This document shows, one piece after another, positions 22,754 through 33,789 of a DNA stretch of 64,000 nucleotides; the first letter of the stretch is position 1, and each line of letters starts with the position of its first letter. Origin of the DNA: Argyresthia goedartella (lineage: Eukaryota; Arthropoda; Insecta; Lepidoptera; Argyresthiidae); contig OX463818.1 in NCBI GenBank assembly GCA_949825045.1, forward strand, positions 26,366,906 through 26,430,905, given 5' to 3'. The notes beneath the pieces are model-generated. The model saw only the letters and a program-made list of their open reading frames with translations. It ran no database searches and was not told the origin of the DNA. A program made the translations under genes and the position numbers.

Positions 22754-23160
22754 TTTTAGGGTTCCGTACCCGAAGGGTTCCAAACGGGACCCTATTACTA
22801 AGACTCAGCTGTCCGTCCGTCCGTCTGTCACCAGGCTGTATCTAAAGAACCTAGCTAGCTAGAGAGTTGAAATTTTCACAGATTATGTATTTATGTTGCG
22901 GCTATAACAACAAATACTAAAAAACAGGATAAAATAAATATTTAAGGGGGCTCCCATACAACAATTCTTTCAATACCACATACAAACTTATGGATGCACC
23001 TGGTTACGTACATGGAGTGTGAAAGTAACCGCACCAATAACTTTGTAAACAATATTTTGCTGTGTAAAATCCAAACTATTCACTCCACACCATCGCTTCC
23101 ATTGAACGGTGGTACGGAACCCTTCGTGCGCGAGTTAGACTCGCACTTGACCGGTTTTTA
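22754..23160 (+). mobile_element. R element, full-length
   Basis: Left end TTAGGGTTCCGTACCCGAAG. Then follow TCCGTCCGTCCGTCTGTC, GAGTTGAAATTTTCACAGA, TTAAGGGGGCTCCCATACAAC, GTAACCGCACCAATAACTTT and the right end GGTACGGAACCCTTCG followed by ACTCGCACTTGACCGG. The GGGTTCCGTACC motif is inverted at the two ends. There is no coding capacity. It closely matches the copy at 43828-44235. Confidence 0.8.
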
Positions 23161-24021
23161 TTCAAAATGATATCTCAATTTGAGTTAATTAGTTATGTGA
23201 CGCGTCAACTTTCTCAATAAGCATATGCATGATATTCGGTTCATGTCCGCCACGCATAGAGTTAACTGCTACTTGCATATTTAATTGATTTGAAATTTGG
23301 GTATAAAACGTAAAATATACCCCCGTTTTAATATTGATATAATAACAGATTGAATAACCGAAAAACTGGCTAAACATGGGCAAACCTCTGTCTCTGCCAC
23401 CGCAAACGAAAAGACTGGTGTGAAGATATGTTTGCTTATTTTGAACTGCACATGCGTTGGTCGCATGCGCCCGCGCATCTCCGCAGCCTTGGCAGCGTGA
23501 CTTTTGGAACTCCACTGTACCTCTAAATGTCGTTCCCACTATAATTTGAAAGGCTCAGCCTATTAGAAGCCTGTATTATCATAGTAATCATATAATACCC
23601 CGTCGTATTAAATAGTCGAGGCAATTTGGATTCGTAGAGTGGTCTTGCCGGATTCACATCTATAACTCAAAGTATGACGGAAACTCATAATACTGCCGTC
23701 ACTGTCTCTCGCTCGGGAAATGAGAGCTCCAGAATGAGATTTGAGTGGCACTTAACTTGATCAGCGGCCTGTGCATTTGGCTATCAGCCGACAAATGGAT
23801 GGAATGTCAGCAATTTGATGAACCTGAAATTAATTACGGATTGTATGCGTGTAAGTAGTCATTATGATGGTTTTAATTGATTGTTTTGGACTAAGAAGAA
23901 GATACATGTCTTGCTTGACATCTTGGGTAAAGTTAAAGTTCAAACATAGGTAGGTACCTAGGTAGGTTTGTTCCTATACAGGGTGTATCAATAAGGAGTT
24001 GTCGTGGAAGTCAATTTGAAC
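23161..24021. other. no gene seen
   Basis: A small CpG-rich patch lies near 23450-23510. A 116-codon minus frame near 23189-23539 has no recognisable domain. Confidence 0.4.
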
Positions 24022-24167
24022 AACTTTCACTATGGCACCAACTTGATCAGAGCAACTTTGTTTTTCACTTCGCCTAACAAATCAGCTGACAGCAACGCCC
24101 AAAATGTATGGAGACGTGAAAAATAAAGTTGGTCAGAACAAGTCGGTTTTATTGTGCCATTTGTACA
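24022..24167. mobile_element. short inverted-repeat element
   Basis: TGGCACCAACTTGATCAGAG at the left (about 24034) is inverted against the right end reading AAGTTGGTCAGAACAAGTCG then TTGTGCCA. The arms are about 40 bases and imperfect. It is probably a MITE of unknown family. Confidence 0.5.
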
Positions 24168-24175
24168 AAATTATA

Positions 24176-24495
24176 TCAAGTCAAGTCAAGTCAAGTCAAA
24201 GTACTTTATTACTGTAGATATTTACATATACTTAGCAAACGTCAATTTTGCCACTTCTCTACATTGAACCACTGTGGGAGAAGAAGGGCGTAGAAACTCC
24301 CACAGATTGATTTTTAGATCTCTTTTAAAATAGGTTGTGCTTAACTATTACAAATATGAAAAATTTAATTATTATGATTAATAAGCAGGAATAAATAATT
24401 ACAAAATTATTAACAGCAAGGCCTGTGTTGAGCTAGATTAACCCCATACAGTCCTGTCATTTAAGTAATCTTGAACATTGTAATATCCCTTTTTT
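24176..24495 (-). mobile_element. LINE-X 3' UTR copy
   Basis: On the minus strand the order is CATGACAGGACTGTATGGGG-like block, AACCTATTTTAAAAGAGATC, AATCTGTGGGAGTTTCTACG, ATTGACGTTTGCTAAGTATA, ATATCTACAGTAATAAAG, then an (ACTTG)n tail of nearly five units (complement at 24176-24198). The coding part is absent, as in all LINE-X copies here. Confidence 0.78.
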
Positions 24496-25289
24496 TTCCT
24501 AATCCCTAACAACCCTTTTAAATATGACTACAACAATCTGTTATAGCCTTATATATAAAATGAATATTTTGTCCTAATGCCTCAATAAGGAAAAGCAGCA
24601 TATTAGAATCACCACTCAACATGGATGTCTACCCAGAATCATCATTATCTCATTAGAATTACCAAAATTGAAAGTAACTTCCAAAGTGATTACTCATCAT
24701 TAGCTGCATTCTATCACAAACGGACTAATACGAATTTCAAATGCTAAATGTGTAAGATTCTGTAATAATTACCATGACAGCATTACTCGATTCATTCCGA
24801 CTAATTTTATTAAGCAACACTGTAACTACGACAATATTGCCTGCGAAACAGTAAAGCAAAATATCGCAAAATCGTCGTAACCGCAGTATACCTATACTAG
24901 AGCGGTTCGAAGGAAACTGCGTTCGAGTTACCTTGATTTGGTAATCGGCCCACAATGTCCGGCGAATAAAGATTTTTTCAAATTCTTCTAGATACGTAAA
25001 TGGTCTAATGGAGCAAGATATTTAGATGAATGCGGCCTTGTTTTCAGAAGTTTGTGAGGGCACGCAGTTTCCAACATACATACCTAAATCGTGCCAACTT
25101 CATACTAAGGCCATATGCACTCGGAGCTGTTGAAAAGTAACTGATCAGGGCCACGAAATAAATAACCAATTCTCTTTGAGTCCCCTCCTGTGTAATTAAA
25201 TGGGACGCCGCACAATGCGGTTGAGGACTCGTCTTGGTTTCAGAAACATGAGTTACCAACCGGTTTAGTTCCTTTCCTCCTCGGGCACA
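24496..25289. other. no gene seen
   Basis: AT-rich, unassigned. Confidence 0.45.
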
Positions 25290-25375
25290 GAACCGCTGTA
25301 GATGGCGTGGTAGAGAGGCCTTTACCCAACAGTGGGTATATGTGGGTTGATTAGATTGATTGACTGATTAGTTCC
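25290..25375 (+). repeat. LINE 3' terminal scrap with GATT-rich tail
   Basis: AGAGGCCTTTACCCAACAGTG then ATGTGGGTTGATTAGATTG. The AGGCCTTT.CCCA.CAGTGGG block is typical of the 3' ends of lepidopteran RTE-like LINEs. The tail is a (TTGA)n-like run. Confidence 0.55.
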
Positions 25376-25439
25376 TTTCCAGTAACATTAAATCTAAAAA
25401 CTAAATCGGGCACCGAAATGAGTGTGTGATTGCAGTTAG

Positions 25440-27150
25440 GGCGTGAGACCCGAATGTTCAATCTTTTGATTCTTCCGATGCACTATAAATATGTTTTAAT
25501 AGTTCAACACCAGCATCTGTGGTACACCGACCTTTTGTAAAGACGAATTGCTGTTTATGTAATAGATTATTGCGATTAAAATGGGAAAGCATTTGATTGA
25601 GCATGATCTTTTCAAACACTTTACTAAATACCGGTAAAACTGCAACTGGCTTATAGTTACTGGGATCTTTTTTGTCAGCAGTTTTATACAGAGGAGCTAC
25701 TTTGCTATTTTTCATTAAATCGGGAAAAGTACCGTGATCAACACATTCATTAAGTATGTAGGCTAAATATGGTGCTAATAACTAGTCGGTCCTTAAGTTC
25801 TGTCACAAGGTTTTTGATAGATAAAACTCAGCAATAAACTTTTTCTTATTCGTATTATACATGATTAAAAAGCTTATTTTATACGAATCAAATTGCAATA
25901 CAATACATTTAGTACGATTATCGCAATATGTCAAAAAACTTTATAACTTGAGACAATCGCGAACCCAAAACACGCCGCAACTGACAAAAATACCACTTAC
26001 CACAAATTTAATAAAAAAACAGTGGTCCAGATAACCAACAAGTTTTTTATTTATTTATTCTGAAACCTCGATTTTAGTCCATGCTTAACAACTAGCATTT
26101 GATTTTCTGTTAGCTTTCAGTTCTAACTGCTCCCAAAGAGAACTTTGCGTACTTTTTACGTTTTCAGAAAAACGTATAAAAATGATCTTGTGGGCAACAA
26201 GTACACTACGTAAAATGTGAATATGAAAATTAGTTTTACCCAGACTTAGTTAGTTAGATCTTATGCTTCAAAATGAAGGTAACGGGTTCAGGGAGGGTTC
26301 TGACTAAAATCTCACGTAAGTTTGAAAGGTTTTAAGAGTCATGGAAAAAAGATAAAGTGAATCACGTCCGTATTTTTGATTGGGTAAAAAGTGCAAAATC
26401 TCTGAAGAAACTAGCATTTGTATAATATGGCTTTAAGCATTTAAATCCAATAATCGTTCTAATTTATCAGTATTTATGAGTTATCAAACCATATATAGTA
26501 TTAAATAAAATAAAACTTGGTATTATTTACTATGCGGTAAAATATTTGTGACAGAACTTATGGACCCGACTAGGTATATCTACAATTGAGCTACACACTT
26601 TGACTGATATCCCCCATAAGTCTTCAGTGCTCTTAACTTTATTGTCTTCAAAAGTCTTAATAATATACTGGGGACTGCCATGACTAAATTTAAATTCAGT
26701 TCCGCAGGCGTCCACGTTTTCCTTAAGCAATGTAACTGAAAGGGCTGGTGAAGAATTTAGTGGTTCAATAGTTTTCAAGGGTTTATTAGTAAAAAACGTA
26801 TCGAATTTTGAGCTACTTCTGAATTTGCACTAATAATACCGCGATCTGTCTTAAGTGAAAAGTTTTACTCGCCTTTCTTTGTACTACCTGTTTCGCTATT
26901 AATAACTTTCCATGCAGTTTTTATGTTATCGTCGGCAGATTTCATTTTACTGCTTATGAAATTTGCTTTGGCTTTAAGACACACTATCTTGGATGTTTTG
27001 GAGTAATCTTTGAGATATTCCTCTAAAGCTGTCACTATTTGTCATGTTTCTTTGTTCATAAAGTTCAAAAGTCTATCTCTGCTGATCCGCAAACCTGTGG
27101 TGGCCCAATCACTAAACTTAAATCTAGTATTAATTTCTTTCGTACACACC
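25440..27150 (-). pseudogene. Jockey/CR1-like LINE, pre-RT and start of reverse transcriptase
   Basis: Reading the minus strand from about 27150, broken frames give RISRDRLLNFMNKET, KADDNIKTAWKVINSE-like text, EDLWGISVKV, and LAYILNECVDHGTFPDLM. The frame at 25715-25458 then has KNSKVAPLYK, NYKPVAVLPVFSKVFEKIM and the reverse transcriptase motif-1 region around QQFVFTKGRCTTDA. This is the linker and N-terminal reverse transcriptase of a non-LTR element. The endonuclease is absent, and the element stops near 25440, before the catalytic Y/FADD. It is split by a DNA transposon (25783-26572), with an additional small frameshift at the junction. It has no function left. Confidence 0.85.
25783..26572. 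mobile_element. mariner-like non-autonomous element inside the LINE
   Basis: About 25-base terminal inverted repeats: GTCGGTCCTTAAGTTCTGTC at the left, and at the right the complement GTCGGGTCCATAAGTTCTGTC. Each is flanked by TA (25783-25784 and 26571-26572), the target duplication of Tc1/mariner elements. It interrupts the LINE between the ISVKV...SIVDI and LAPYLAYILNE parts. Its 790 bases are too short for a full mariner transposase, and I see no transposase motif. Confidence 0.75.
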
Positions 27151-27182
27151 ACACATCACGAGCTCTGATCGTTCCCTAAGAT

Positions 27183-27545
27183 TACCCGCAGACCACAAAC
27201 TTTCTATCCGCCGATAGTTTAGTCGGGACGAAGATGTCTGCCAGTGTGGTATCGGCTGAATTACTCTGGCAGACCAGACCAAACTGTCGACCGAACAGAA
27301 AGACTGTGGCTCGCGGGGACTCTGAGAGTTTGCAAGGTCCGAACATCAGCCCAAGACCCCCGAACGCGCGTAGTCGAAAACCACACGAGTTGCGCTGTTG
27401 TCGACGAATGTCCGGATCCCGAGCCACTTCAACCCGTCAGAGTGGGCCCATAAAGAAACACCTGACGACCAGTGAAAGTGGTGGTTGTCAACCAGACCAT
27501 TCGGTTTATTGTCTGTTGCGTAAACCCGCGGAAAAATGCTGAGCG
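27183..27545. other. CpG-rich block, unassigned
   Basis: Sharply more GC- and CpG-rich than its surroundings, with several overlapping open frames on both strands (up to 102 codons) that show no known domain. It contains a palindromic core CTATCCGCCGATAG near 27203-27216 next to AAACT/AGTTT. The high stop-free content is explained by base composition. It may be a MITE or a decayed element. A host regulatory or exon role is possible but unsupported. Confidence 0.4.
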
Positions 27546-28288
27546 GGTACTTATATTGGACATTTATCATTAAAACTAATTGGGAAAAATAAACTAGTTG
27601 GATTGATTAAACAGTCTTCTTTATCCTACCTTTCAGCTAATTAAAGCTTCGTTGATTATGAATCCGTATTATAACGTTTACTTTGCTATTTAAGTCAAGA
27701 ATCAGTAACATTAACACCAAACTCGTAAACAAGTTCCTACAACAAACATCCTTCGAACCTGGTGTTTATTATGGTACGAGTTTATTACCCTTGTACCTCT
27801 GAGCCACAAAATGGAACACTTTGCTTAACAGGTGAATACAGCTGGCTCAGGCCTCCATTCCTCAGTTCCCAGATAGATGCGTCTCAATCGAGAATTGGAG
27901 ACCGAGAAACGGTAGTAGCAGCTTTATTCTCGCTTTAGCTAAAACTACCTCACTGGCCTTTTTTCGCCGCGGGCCAACAATGCGAAAGGCGGACGTAATA
28001 CAATAATGGATTTTCTATGTTTGTTTGTTTGCTAATGCAATAATTGGCAGCTCCATTCCATTGTGTTCTAAGGACGCCTTCGATTAGTTGGCGGTTTTAT
28101 TTGTGAAAGTTGATGTTTTTTTTTGCTTTTGAGTGACATAGCGTTACGCCTATATGCATACGGAAATGGAAAGCTGAATTATGGATATTTATTATAATAT
28201 TTTGAAACCTAAAACATAACAGGCCCTCTTTTGCACGTTTTTATTTTATTTCGTATTGATTTTCAACAGATATTACGATTCTTAAGTA
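27546..28288. other. no gene seen
   Basis: Unassigned, AT-rich. Confidence 0.45.
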
Positions 28289-28438
28289 CCCATCAGCGTC
28301 TAGTGACAGGAAAACACATGAAGGGACAGAGCTATATGTCAGTCTCCCTCTCCTTTTCTAGCAAAAGAAAAGGGGGAGATTGACGCATAGCTATGTCCCT
28401 TTCTTCCTGTGCCTTCCTTTCATTAGAAGCCGATGGGG
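28289..28438. repeat. 150-bp fold-back (long hairpin)
   Basis: Two arms of about 72 bases pair along nearly their whole length around an axis near 28363. Pairs are CCCATCAGCGTCTAGTGACA (left end) with AGAAGCCGATGGGG (right end), GGGACAGAGCTATATGTCAG with GACGCATAGCTATGTCCC, and CTCCCTCTCCTTTTCT with AAAAGAAAAGGGGGAGA. It has a tiny loop. It is a fold-back MITE or a structured transcript. Confidence 0.8.
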
Positions 28439-29352
28439 GACAATTCTAGTTCACGTCCGCAGGAGTGTACACACCGACACCCTGCACGTGTCCCGTGGGT
28501 GGTGCAAACGACCTAGACACCATAGGTAAATCAAAAGGCAACTTAATTATTCCTCTGTACCCTATTCTTATAAGACTGAATTAAATATTAGCAGCCAAAA
28601 CCCTTCGTAAACTTAATTCTCCTGAACTGATTCACCTAGTCACTTTTAGTAAAATTTAAGTATCTAGGTGCATTAAAATTATTTTGAGAAAACTTTATTC
28701 ACCTTATCCATCTGGGTTTAGTTATTTTTGTGTCAAAGTCTAGCTTTTTTGCCACAGGATAAAATTGCCGCAGGTTGGGAATACATTAAGGAACAATTCA
28801 ACACTTCATAGCAAGCGTTTTTTCGAATAATAAAACTTTTGATAGCAGCGTTTAAAAAAAACGCAGTCTCCAAACGCACACACACAGATCTAGCAAATAA
28901 ATGATACAATTATATGTGAGACCCAGTATTACAATTAATTGTTACATGGACATACCGTAGGCCATTTTCTAGAAATGATGCTTTAGAAAGACTTCGTTTT
29001 TAGGTTTCCGTACCTTTGTTGTTTGGGTGAATACAGCTTACTTTCAATTATCTTAAATTTTAACGACAAAGATGTTTAAAGTTTACTAAAAGTGTACTTT
29101 ATGCACCAAGGTGTACAATTCAGGTGTACAAAGTTTACGAAGGGCGATGGGTTCGTTATCGCGCCAAGCTTTCAACTGTTTTAACCTGAATTAGTTTCAA
29201 CCTGACAATTAGTGTTTAGATTTTAGATTCTCGTGGTCCATTCGACATGATGTACGTGAAAATGAAAGCAAAATAGAACTAATGTTGTATCGCAGAAGCA
29301 CAATTGTTGTGATATACATATATCAGTTTTGTTTATTATCATTACATTTGAT
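28439..29352. other. no gene seen
   Basis: AT-rich. Not assigned to any family in the window. Confidence 0.45.
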
Positions 29353-29610
29353 GACCTGAATGGCCGAGTCGGCAGTGACCCTGCCTACGAAGCCAAGCGT
29401 CCCGGGTTCGAGTCCCGGTGGGGGCAGATATTTGTTTGATGAGAATGGATGTTTGTACCCTAGTCATGGTTGTTTATCTATCTAAGTATAATGTTTATCT
29501 ATATAAGTATGTGTATCGTTGTCTAGTACCCAAGATACAGGGAATCCTAGTTTGGGGCTAGACCAATGTGTGTAAATAGTGTCCAAGCTATTATTATTAT
29601 TATTATTATT
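29353..29610 (+). repeat. SINE-A copy
   Basis: Complete: A box TGGCCGAGTCGG (near 29361), B box GGTTCGAGTCC (near 29406), the family body with GTCTAGTACCCAAGATACAG and TAGTTTGGGGCTAGACCAAT, and a (TTA)n tail of about eight units. Confidence 0.92.
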
Positions 29611-29931
29611 GCTCTATAAACACCGGCAACATCTCTGGCCGTAAAACTCGATTGTTATCAATTAGGGGAAACGTTAGGTATCCTAGTCTCCATACAAAAT
29701 GACCCTGTTAAAGTCACTACTTTGAACTATATGAACTGGTAATAACCCTATATTCTGAGGCAATCAAAGTCTGCGACTTGCTATCTACATTAATTTCAAA
29801 TAACAAGTCTAAAAGTACATGTATCGTGTGTTGATCAGAGTGGCAATTTTATTGTTGTAAGACCATTTGTGGTTAACCAAAAAATATATGTTACGTTATT
29901 TACCTACATGAATTTTTACATCATCATATAC
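29611..29931. other. no gene seen
   Basis: Unassigned spacer between two SINE-A copies in the same orientation. Confidence 0.5.
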
Positions 29932-30198
29932 GACGACCCGAATGGCCGAGTCGGCAGTGACGCTGCCTACGAAACCAGGGGTCCCGGGTTCGAGTCCCGG
30001 TGGGGGCAAATATTTGTTTGATGGGAACGAATGTTTGTACCCTAGTCATGGTTGTTTATCTATCTAAGTATAATATGTTTCTATATAAGTATGTGTACCG
30101 TTGTCTAGTACCCAAGATACAGGGAATCGTAGTTTGGGGCTAGATCAATGTGTGTAAAAAAATGATGTCCAAGGTATTATTATTATTATTATTATTAT
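29932..30198 (+). repeat. SINE-A copy
   Basis: Complete copy: A box TGGCCGAGTCGG, B box GGTTCGAGTCC, and a (TTA)n tail ending at about 30198. It lies in the same orientation as the copy about 320 bases upstream. Confidence 0.92.
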
Positions 30199-30348
30199 AT
30201 TCCGAGAAATCGAATTACCAGCACAAATTGTAAAATCTTGCTTCTATGTATACTAAATCACTCGGTAATATAGCAAAATAGAGTAATCGTTACTTATTTC
30301 ACTGAGGACATGACTATCATGTTCTGTGCTGAAGTGCATTATCATCGG

Positions 30349-30371
30349 CGGCGGGGCGGGGCGGCGGCTCT
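30349..30371 (+). other. GC-box / G-quadruplex-capable motif
   Basis: A run of GGCGGCGGGGCGGGGCGGCGG type with Sp1-like GGGGCGGGGC, unusual in this AT-rich setting. Just downstream, 30453-30503 holds a 24-base imperfect tandem duplication (CAGTTTCACGGATACCT twice). Confidence 0.6.
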
Positions 30372-30549
30372 GTCATTCCCCTAGCGAGCCACCATATTCA
30401 GTGCCCTGAATTTGGGCTCCGTTTTCTATGACTTTCAAGGTGTCAATATTCAAAAATACAGTTTCACGGATACCTTCAAGCACAGTTTCACGGATACCTC
30501 TAGTTGAAAATGTCGCGAGTTGACAGAGCAGAGAGTTGAAATTTGCAGC

Positions 30550-30552
<3 letters not shown>

Positions 30553-30590
<38 letters not shown>

Positions 30591-30829
30591 CTTGGACATC
30601 ATTTTACACACATTGATCTAGCCCCAAACTAGGATTCCCTGTATCATGGGTACTAGACAACGATACACATACTTATATAGATAAATATTATACTTAGATA
30701 GATAAACAACCATGACTAGGGTACAAACATTCATTCTCATCAAACAAATATTTGCCCCCACCGGGACTCGAACCCGGGGCCCCTGGTTTCGTAGGCAGCG
30801 TCACTGCCGACTCGGCCATTCGGGTCGTC
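30553..30829 (-). repeat. SINE-A copy with long (TAA)n tail
   Basis: A complete minus-strand SINE-A facing the copy at 29932-30198. The tail is about 12 trinucleotide units (30553-30589), the longest of all copies. Both A and B boxes are intact. Confidence 0.92.
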
Positions 30830-31599
30830 AATCAATATGTAGAAAAAGCTTAGAGATTCCAGAATACGAAATTTCTGATTTCAAGCTCTGGTGGTTTTGA
30901 TAAAAAAAAAACTTATAAATTTTATCTGTCTAGATGATATTGTTGTGTAAATGGTTTTATTTTTTTTCTCGCAAACTACGTAAGTTAGAGATGTTCTGAT
31001 TGCATATTCTGGGATCTCAAAATCATGCCCAAATGCGATGCGAGTTTCACGTCTCTACTCGTACTTTGCACTGCTGGTGTTTTGTTGCGTTTTTTTCGAA
31101 AACCGCTCGAGCTTAAATTCTGAAACTTCGTATTCTGGGAGCTCAAAATAAGCTCAAAATCACCTGAATTTGAGCCCGGTTTTCTATGACTTTGTACAGT
31201 TTCACAGAGCTGTAAAAATGAGTGTCAGTCAAAATTTGAGTTTGACGGTCTGCATTCGAGCCTAACCATAACTATAACAACCTCGTCACATTTTTACTTT
31301 CATTGACGAAAAATTGATTCGTATTTGGATTCATCAAATCGAATCAGCTGTGCTTAGCCACTGTAACCGTCATGGTATCGAAGTGACTAGCGAAATGCCT
31401 AAACATTATAGCGGTTTACATTGTAAATAGACAAAACTACACAGTTAAGAAAAAAGTAAGAACTTCAGTGAAAAATTAATGTAGACTCGTATTGATTGTT
31501 GAGTTCATGACAAAAAGCAAGACATCAGCTGCGTCTCGATCAGTGTCGTAAGATCATTCTCGTATAAGGACATCTAGGTTTTAAGGAAGAAATCACTAT
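30830..31599. other. no gene seen
   Basis: CCTGAATTTGAGCCCGGTTTTC near 31165 echoes CCTGAATTTGGGCTCCGTTTTC near 30407, a small dispersed repeat. Otherwise unassigned. Confidence 0.45.
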
Positions 31600-31860
31600 T
31601 TTGAGATAAGCTCGCCTTTTTATGTTACTATCACGGCGTCGCGTCGCTAGTCGCTCTATTTTGCGACCTCCGCGTCATGCTCCAAAGGAATTCATTAGAA
31701 AATTCGATTCGAGTCGATAGTTAAGGCGAAAGTGTTACCAGTACTGCGACTGCGCGCGGTGGACGAATCGAAAAGATCTGGTAACATTATTACGTCTGTC
31801 GTGACTTAATAGTTACAGTTTTTGATAAACGCGACGCAATGGCACAGAATACTTAATAGC
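31600..31860 (+). promoter_or_regulatory. CpG-rich patch about 2 kb upstream of the coding exon
   Basis: CpG-dense text (CGGCGTCGCGTCGCTAGTCG, TGCGACTGCGCGCGGTGGAC) with no match to the window's repeats. Its position on the upstream side of the 33790 exon makes it a candidate alternative promoter or non-coding first exon. No initiator or donor is decisive. Confidence 0.25.
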
Positions 31861-32472
31861 AATGGTTCGTTCTGGTTATAATTATACAATTAGACTCGGT
31901 GAACTTCACACCACCTAAAATTCGATTGAGAAATAAGTAATATCATAATATGGTTTATACCCTAAAGTGTCGCGTTGCCGAGATAATTAGTAATCAACTA
32001 GTTGGTCTTTCAATAAAAGTCGAAAGTAATTTACATTTAGGTATGAAGGACATCCGCTGCTAACGCCATCTATCCTTTGCGTAGTAACTTTATGAATCGG
32101 ACAGCTGTGGAACATAAAGTATGCTACCAACAAAGAGGTCAAATATTTTATCTAATTAATCAAGGAGTTTGACCAGGGAGTTTGAATCATATATTCAGAC
32201 TTCTCCACTTCCTATGCAAAACATTATTTCATTTTTTTGGCAGTTTCTCTGCGTTTTTCCTTATTTTCTTTTTACCTAAACCTCCTCCGGAGTGAGGAGA
32301 ATAAATGTGAATAGTCATTCAAACTGCGATTCATTTTTATAAGTATAGAATAGGTTATCTCATTTAGGTTTTGGCTGACTTTTGTTAAATATTGTGATAA
32401 TTAAGGCCATTTTTTTTTAAATGCAGTTCTGGCGATCACAAAAACAGGATGAACATAGAGGCAAATTGATAC
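31861..32472. other. no gene seen
   Basis: Unassigned, AT-rich. Confidence 0.45.
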
Positions 32473-32939
32473 TAGGGTTCCGTGCGCGAAGATTTCCAAA
32501 CGGGACCCTATTAGTAAGCCTCCGCTGTCTGTCCGTCCGTCTGTCCATTCCGTCCGTCAGCGGGCTGTATCTCATGAACCGTAATAGGTAGAGAGTTGAC
32601 ATTTTCACAGAATGTGTATTTATGTTGCTGCTTCAGCAACAAATAATGAACTACGTGAGATTTTATGAATTAAAGGCTGGTGGGCATACAATTACGTATT
32701 TTAACACCACACGGGATATAACAAACATGATTCACATATAATCGTAAATTTCGCGGCATTACATGGTTATGGTAGCGCAATTTGTTTGTATCGGTTTCGC
32801 AATCTCAAGATTCTGCGTTCGAATCCACGTTCGGAACTTTTAATATTCTCATTTTTTAAAGTTTTATTATTTTTAGTAGTAAAATTTCCTTGTACGGAAC
32901 CCTTCGCGTGCAAGTCCGTTTGGTTTTGGTATATGTTAA
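32473..32939 (+). mobile_element. R' element with internal tRNA-like segment
   Basis: Left end AGGGTTCCGTGCGCGAAG, then ACGGGACCCTATTAG, CTGTCCGTCCGTCTGTCC, GGCTGTATCTCATGAACCG and AGTTGACATTTTCACAGAA. The internal tRNA-like part has GGTAGCGCAATTTG near 32771 and GCGTTCGAATCC at 32815-32826. The right end is TGTACGGAACCCTTCGCG. The ends are inverted as in R. Confidence 0.72.
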
Positions 32940-33622
32940 GTTCGTATCAATATCATTATCACTTGGTAGGTTAAACCGCTATACATATAGAACATATAAT
33001 ATTTAAAGTCTTGTTAGTTAAGTCTAGCTCAGTAATGGTTGCGTCACTTGTGACCACAATTTTCCAGCATTATCGCTATGCAGTCGAATGTTTTGTTACA
33101 TCATCATTACGTCAATCAAATTAAATTGTTTAACTAATTACTGAAAGTTTCTTCACGTGAAATGTATATAATAATAACGGCTGCATAGTACAGTAATATC
33201 CAATTTCACAGCTCAGGGGCAAAACACAAGATATCGCAGACGTGACGAAAAATGTCGCTTCCGATGTTACAAAATTGTCACGAACCGATACCAAAATTAT
33301 GCGACTCCACCAACCGTTACAAATATTGCAATCTATAATTATGTACGGGGTATACTTTAATTTTTTTCTTCGTTCGGCATTCGAGTTGACTTCCGACATT
33401 ACCCGAGCATAATTACGAACCATTGTCGCTATATCCTCAGCTGATGTGATGTTGTGTAAAAAGTTAACGGTGATTTTATATTTTGTAACGCAAAGCGACC
33501 CAAAGTGTAACGTTAGCATTACGCAAAAGTCTTCATGTCTCCACTCGTCACCTATTTATGCAGTCTATTAGCGGAATCACCTGTAGTTAATACTATTAAC
33601 ATCGGAATGTTTTCTTTCGCAG
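32940..33622. other. upstream flank / end of intron
   Basis: Not a recognised repeat. A 129-codon frame on the minus strand (33130-33519) has no recognisable domain and lies in what should be the intron next to the coding exon. I do not call it a gene. It ends in GTTTTCTTTCGCAG (33609-33622), a good 3' splice site. Confidence 0.5.
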
Positions 33623-33789
33623 GTGTAAATAGCAGCAAAACAGGCCAGTACGGATTATTGACCCACACTCGCCGCGCACCGGATGTATCATGCCTTATAG
33701 ATCGACCGTCTAAACCCGACTTGCATTACAACTCCGGAACCCGTTATAGAGTAATTATGCTTATTTATTAGTCGGCGCAAAAGGACATC
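33623..33789 (+). other. probable 5' UTR part of the GRXCR1-like exon
   Basis: Lies between the 3' splice site at 33622 and the start codon. A stop (TAG at 33769) is in frame 21 bases before the start, so the protein does not extend upstream in this exon. A start inside this segment is unlikely. Confidence 0.55.

Noticed and set aside
23189..23539. 116-codon minus-strand frame
   Set aside because: No domain. It partly overlaps a small CpG-rich patch that suppresses stops, and there is no splice or start context.
29353..30829. tRNA genes at the GGCCGAGTCGG...GGTTCGAGTCC motifs
   Set aside because: A and B boxes are present, but no acceptor stem closes. The same head recurs with an identical non-tRNA body and (TTA)n tail, so these are SINEs.
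33130..33519. 129-codon minus-strand frame next to the GRXCR1-like exon
   Set aside because: No recognisable domain, no splice context, and antisense position in the probable intron. Not enough to call a gene.
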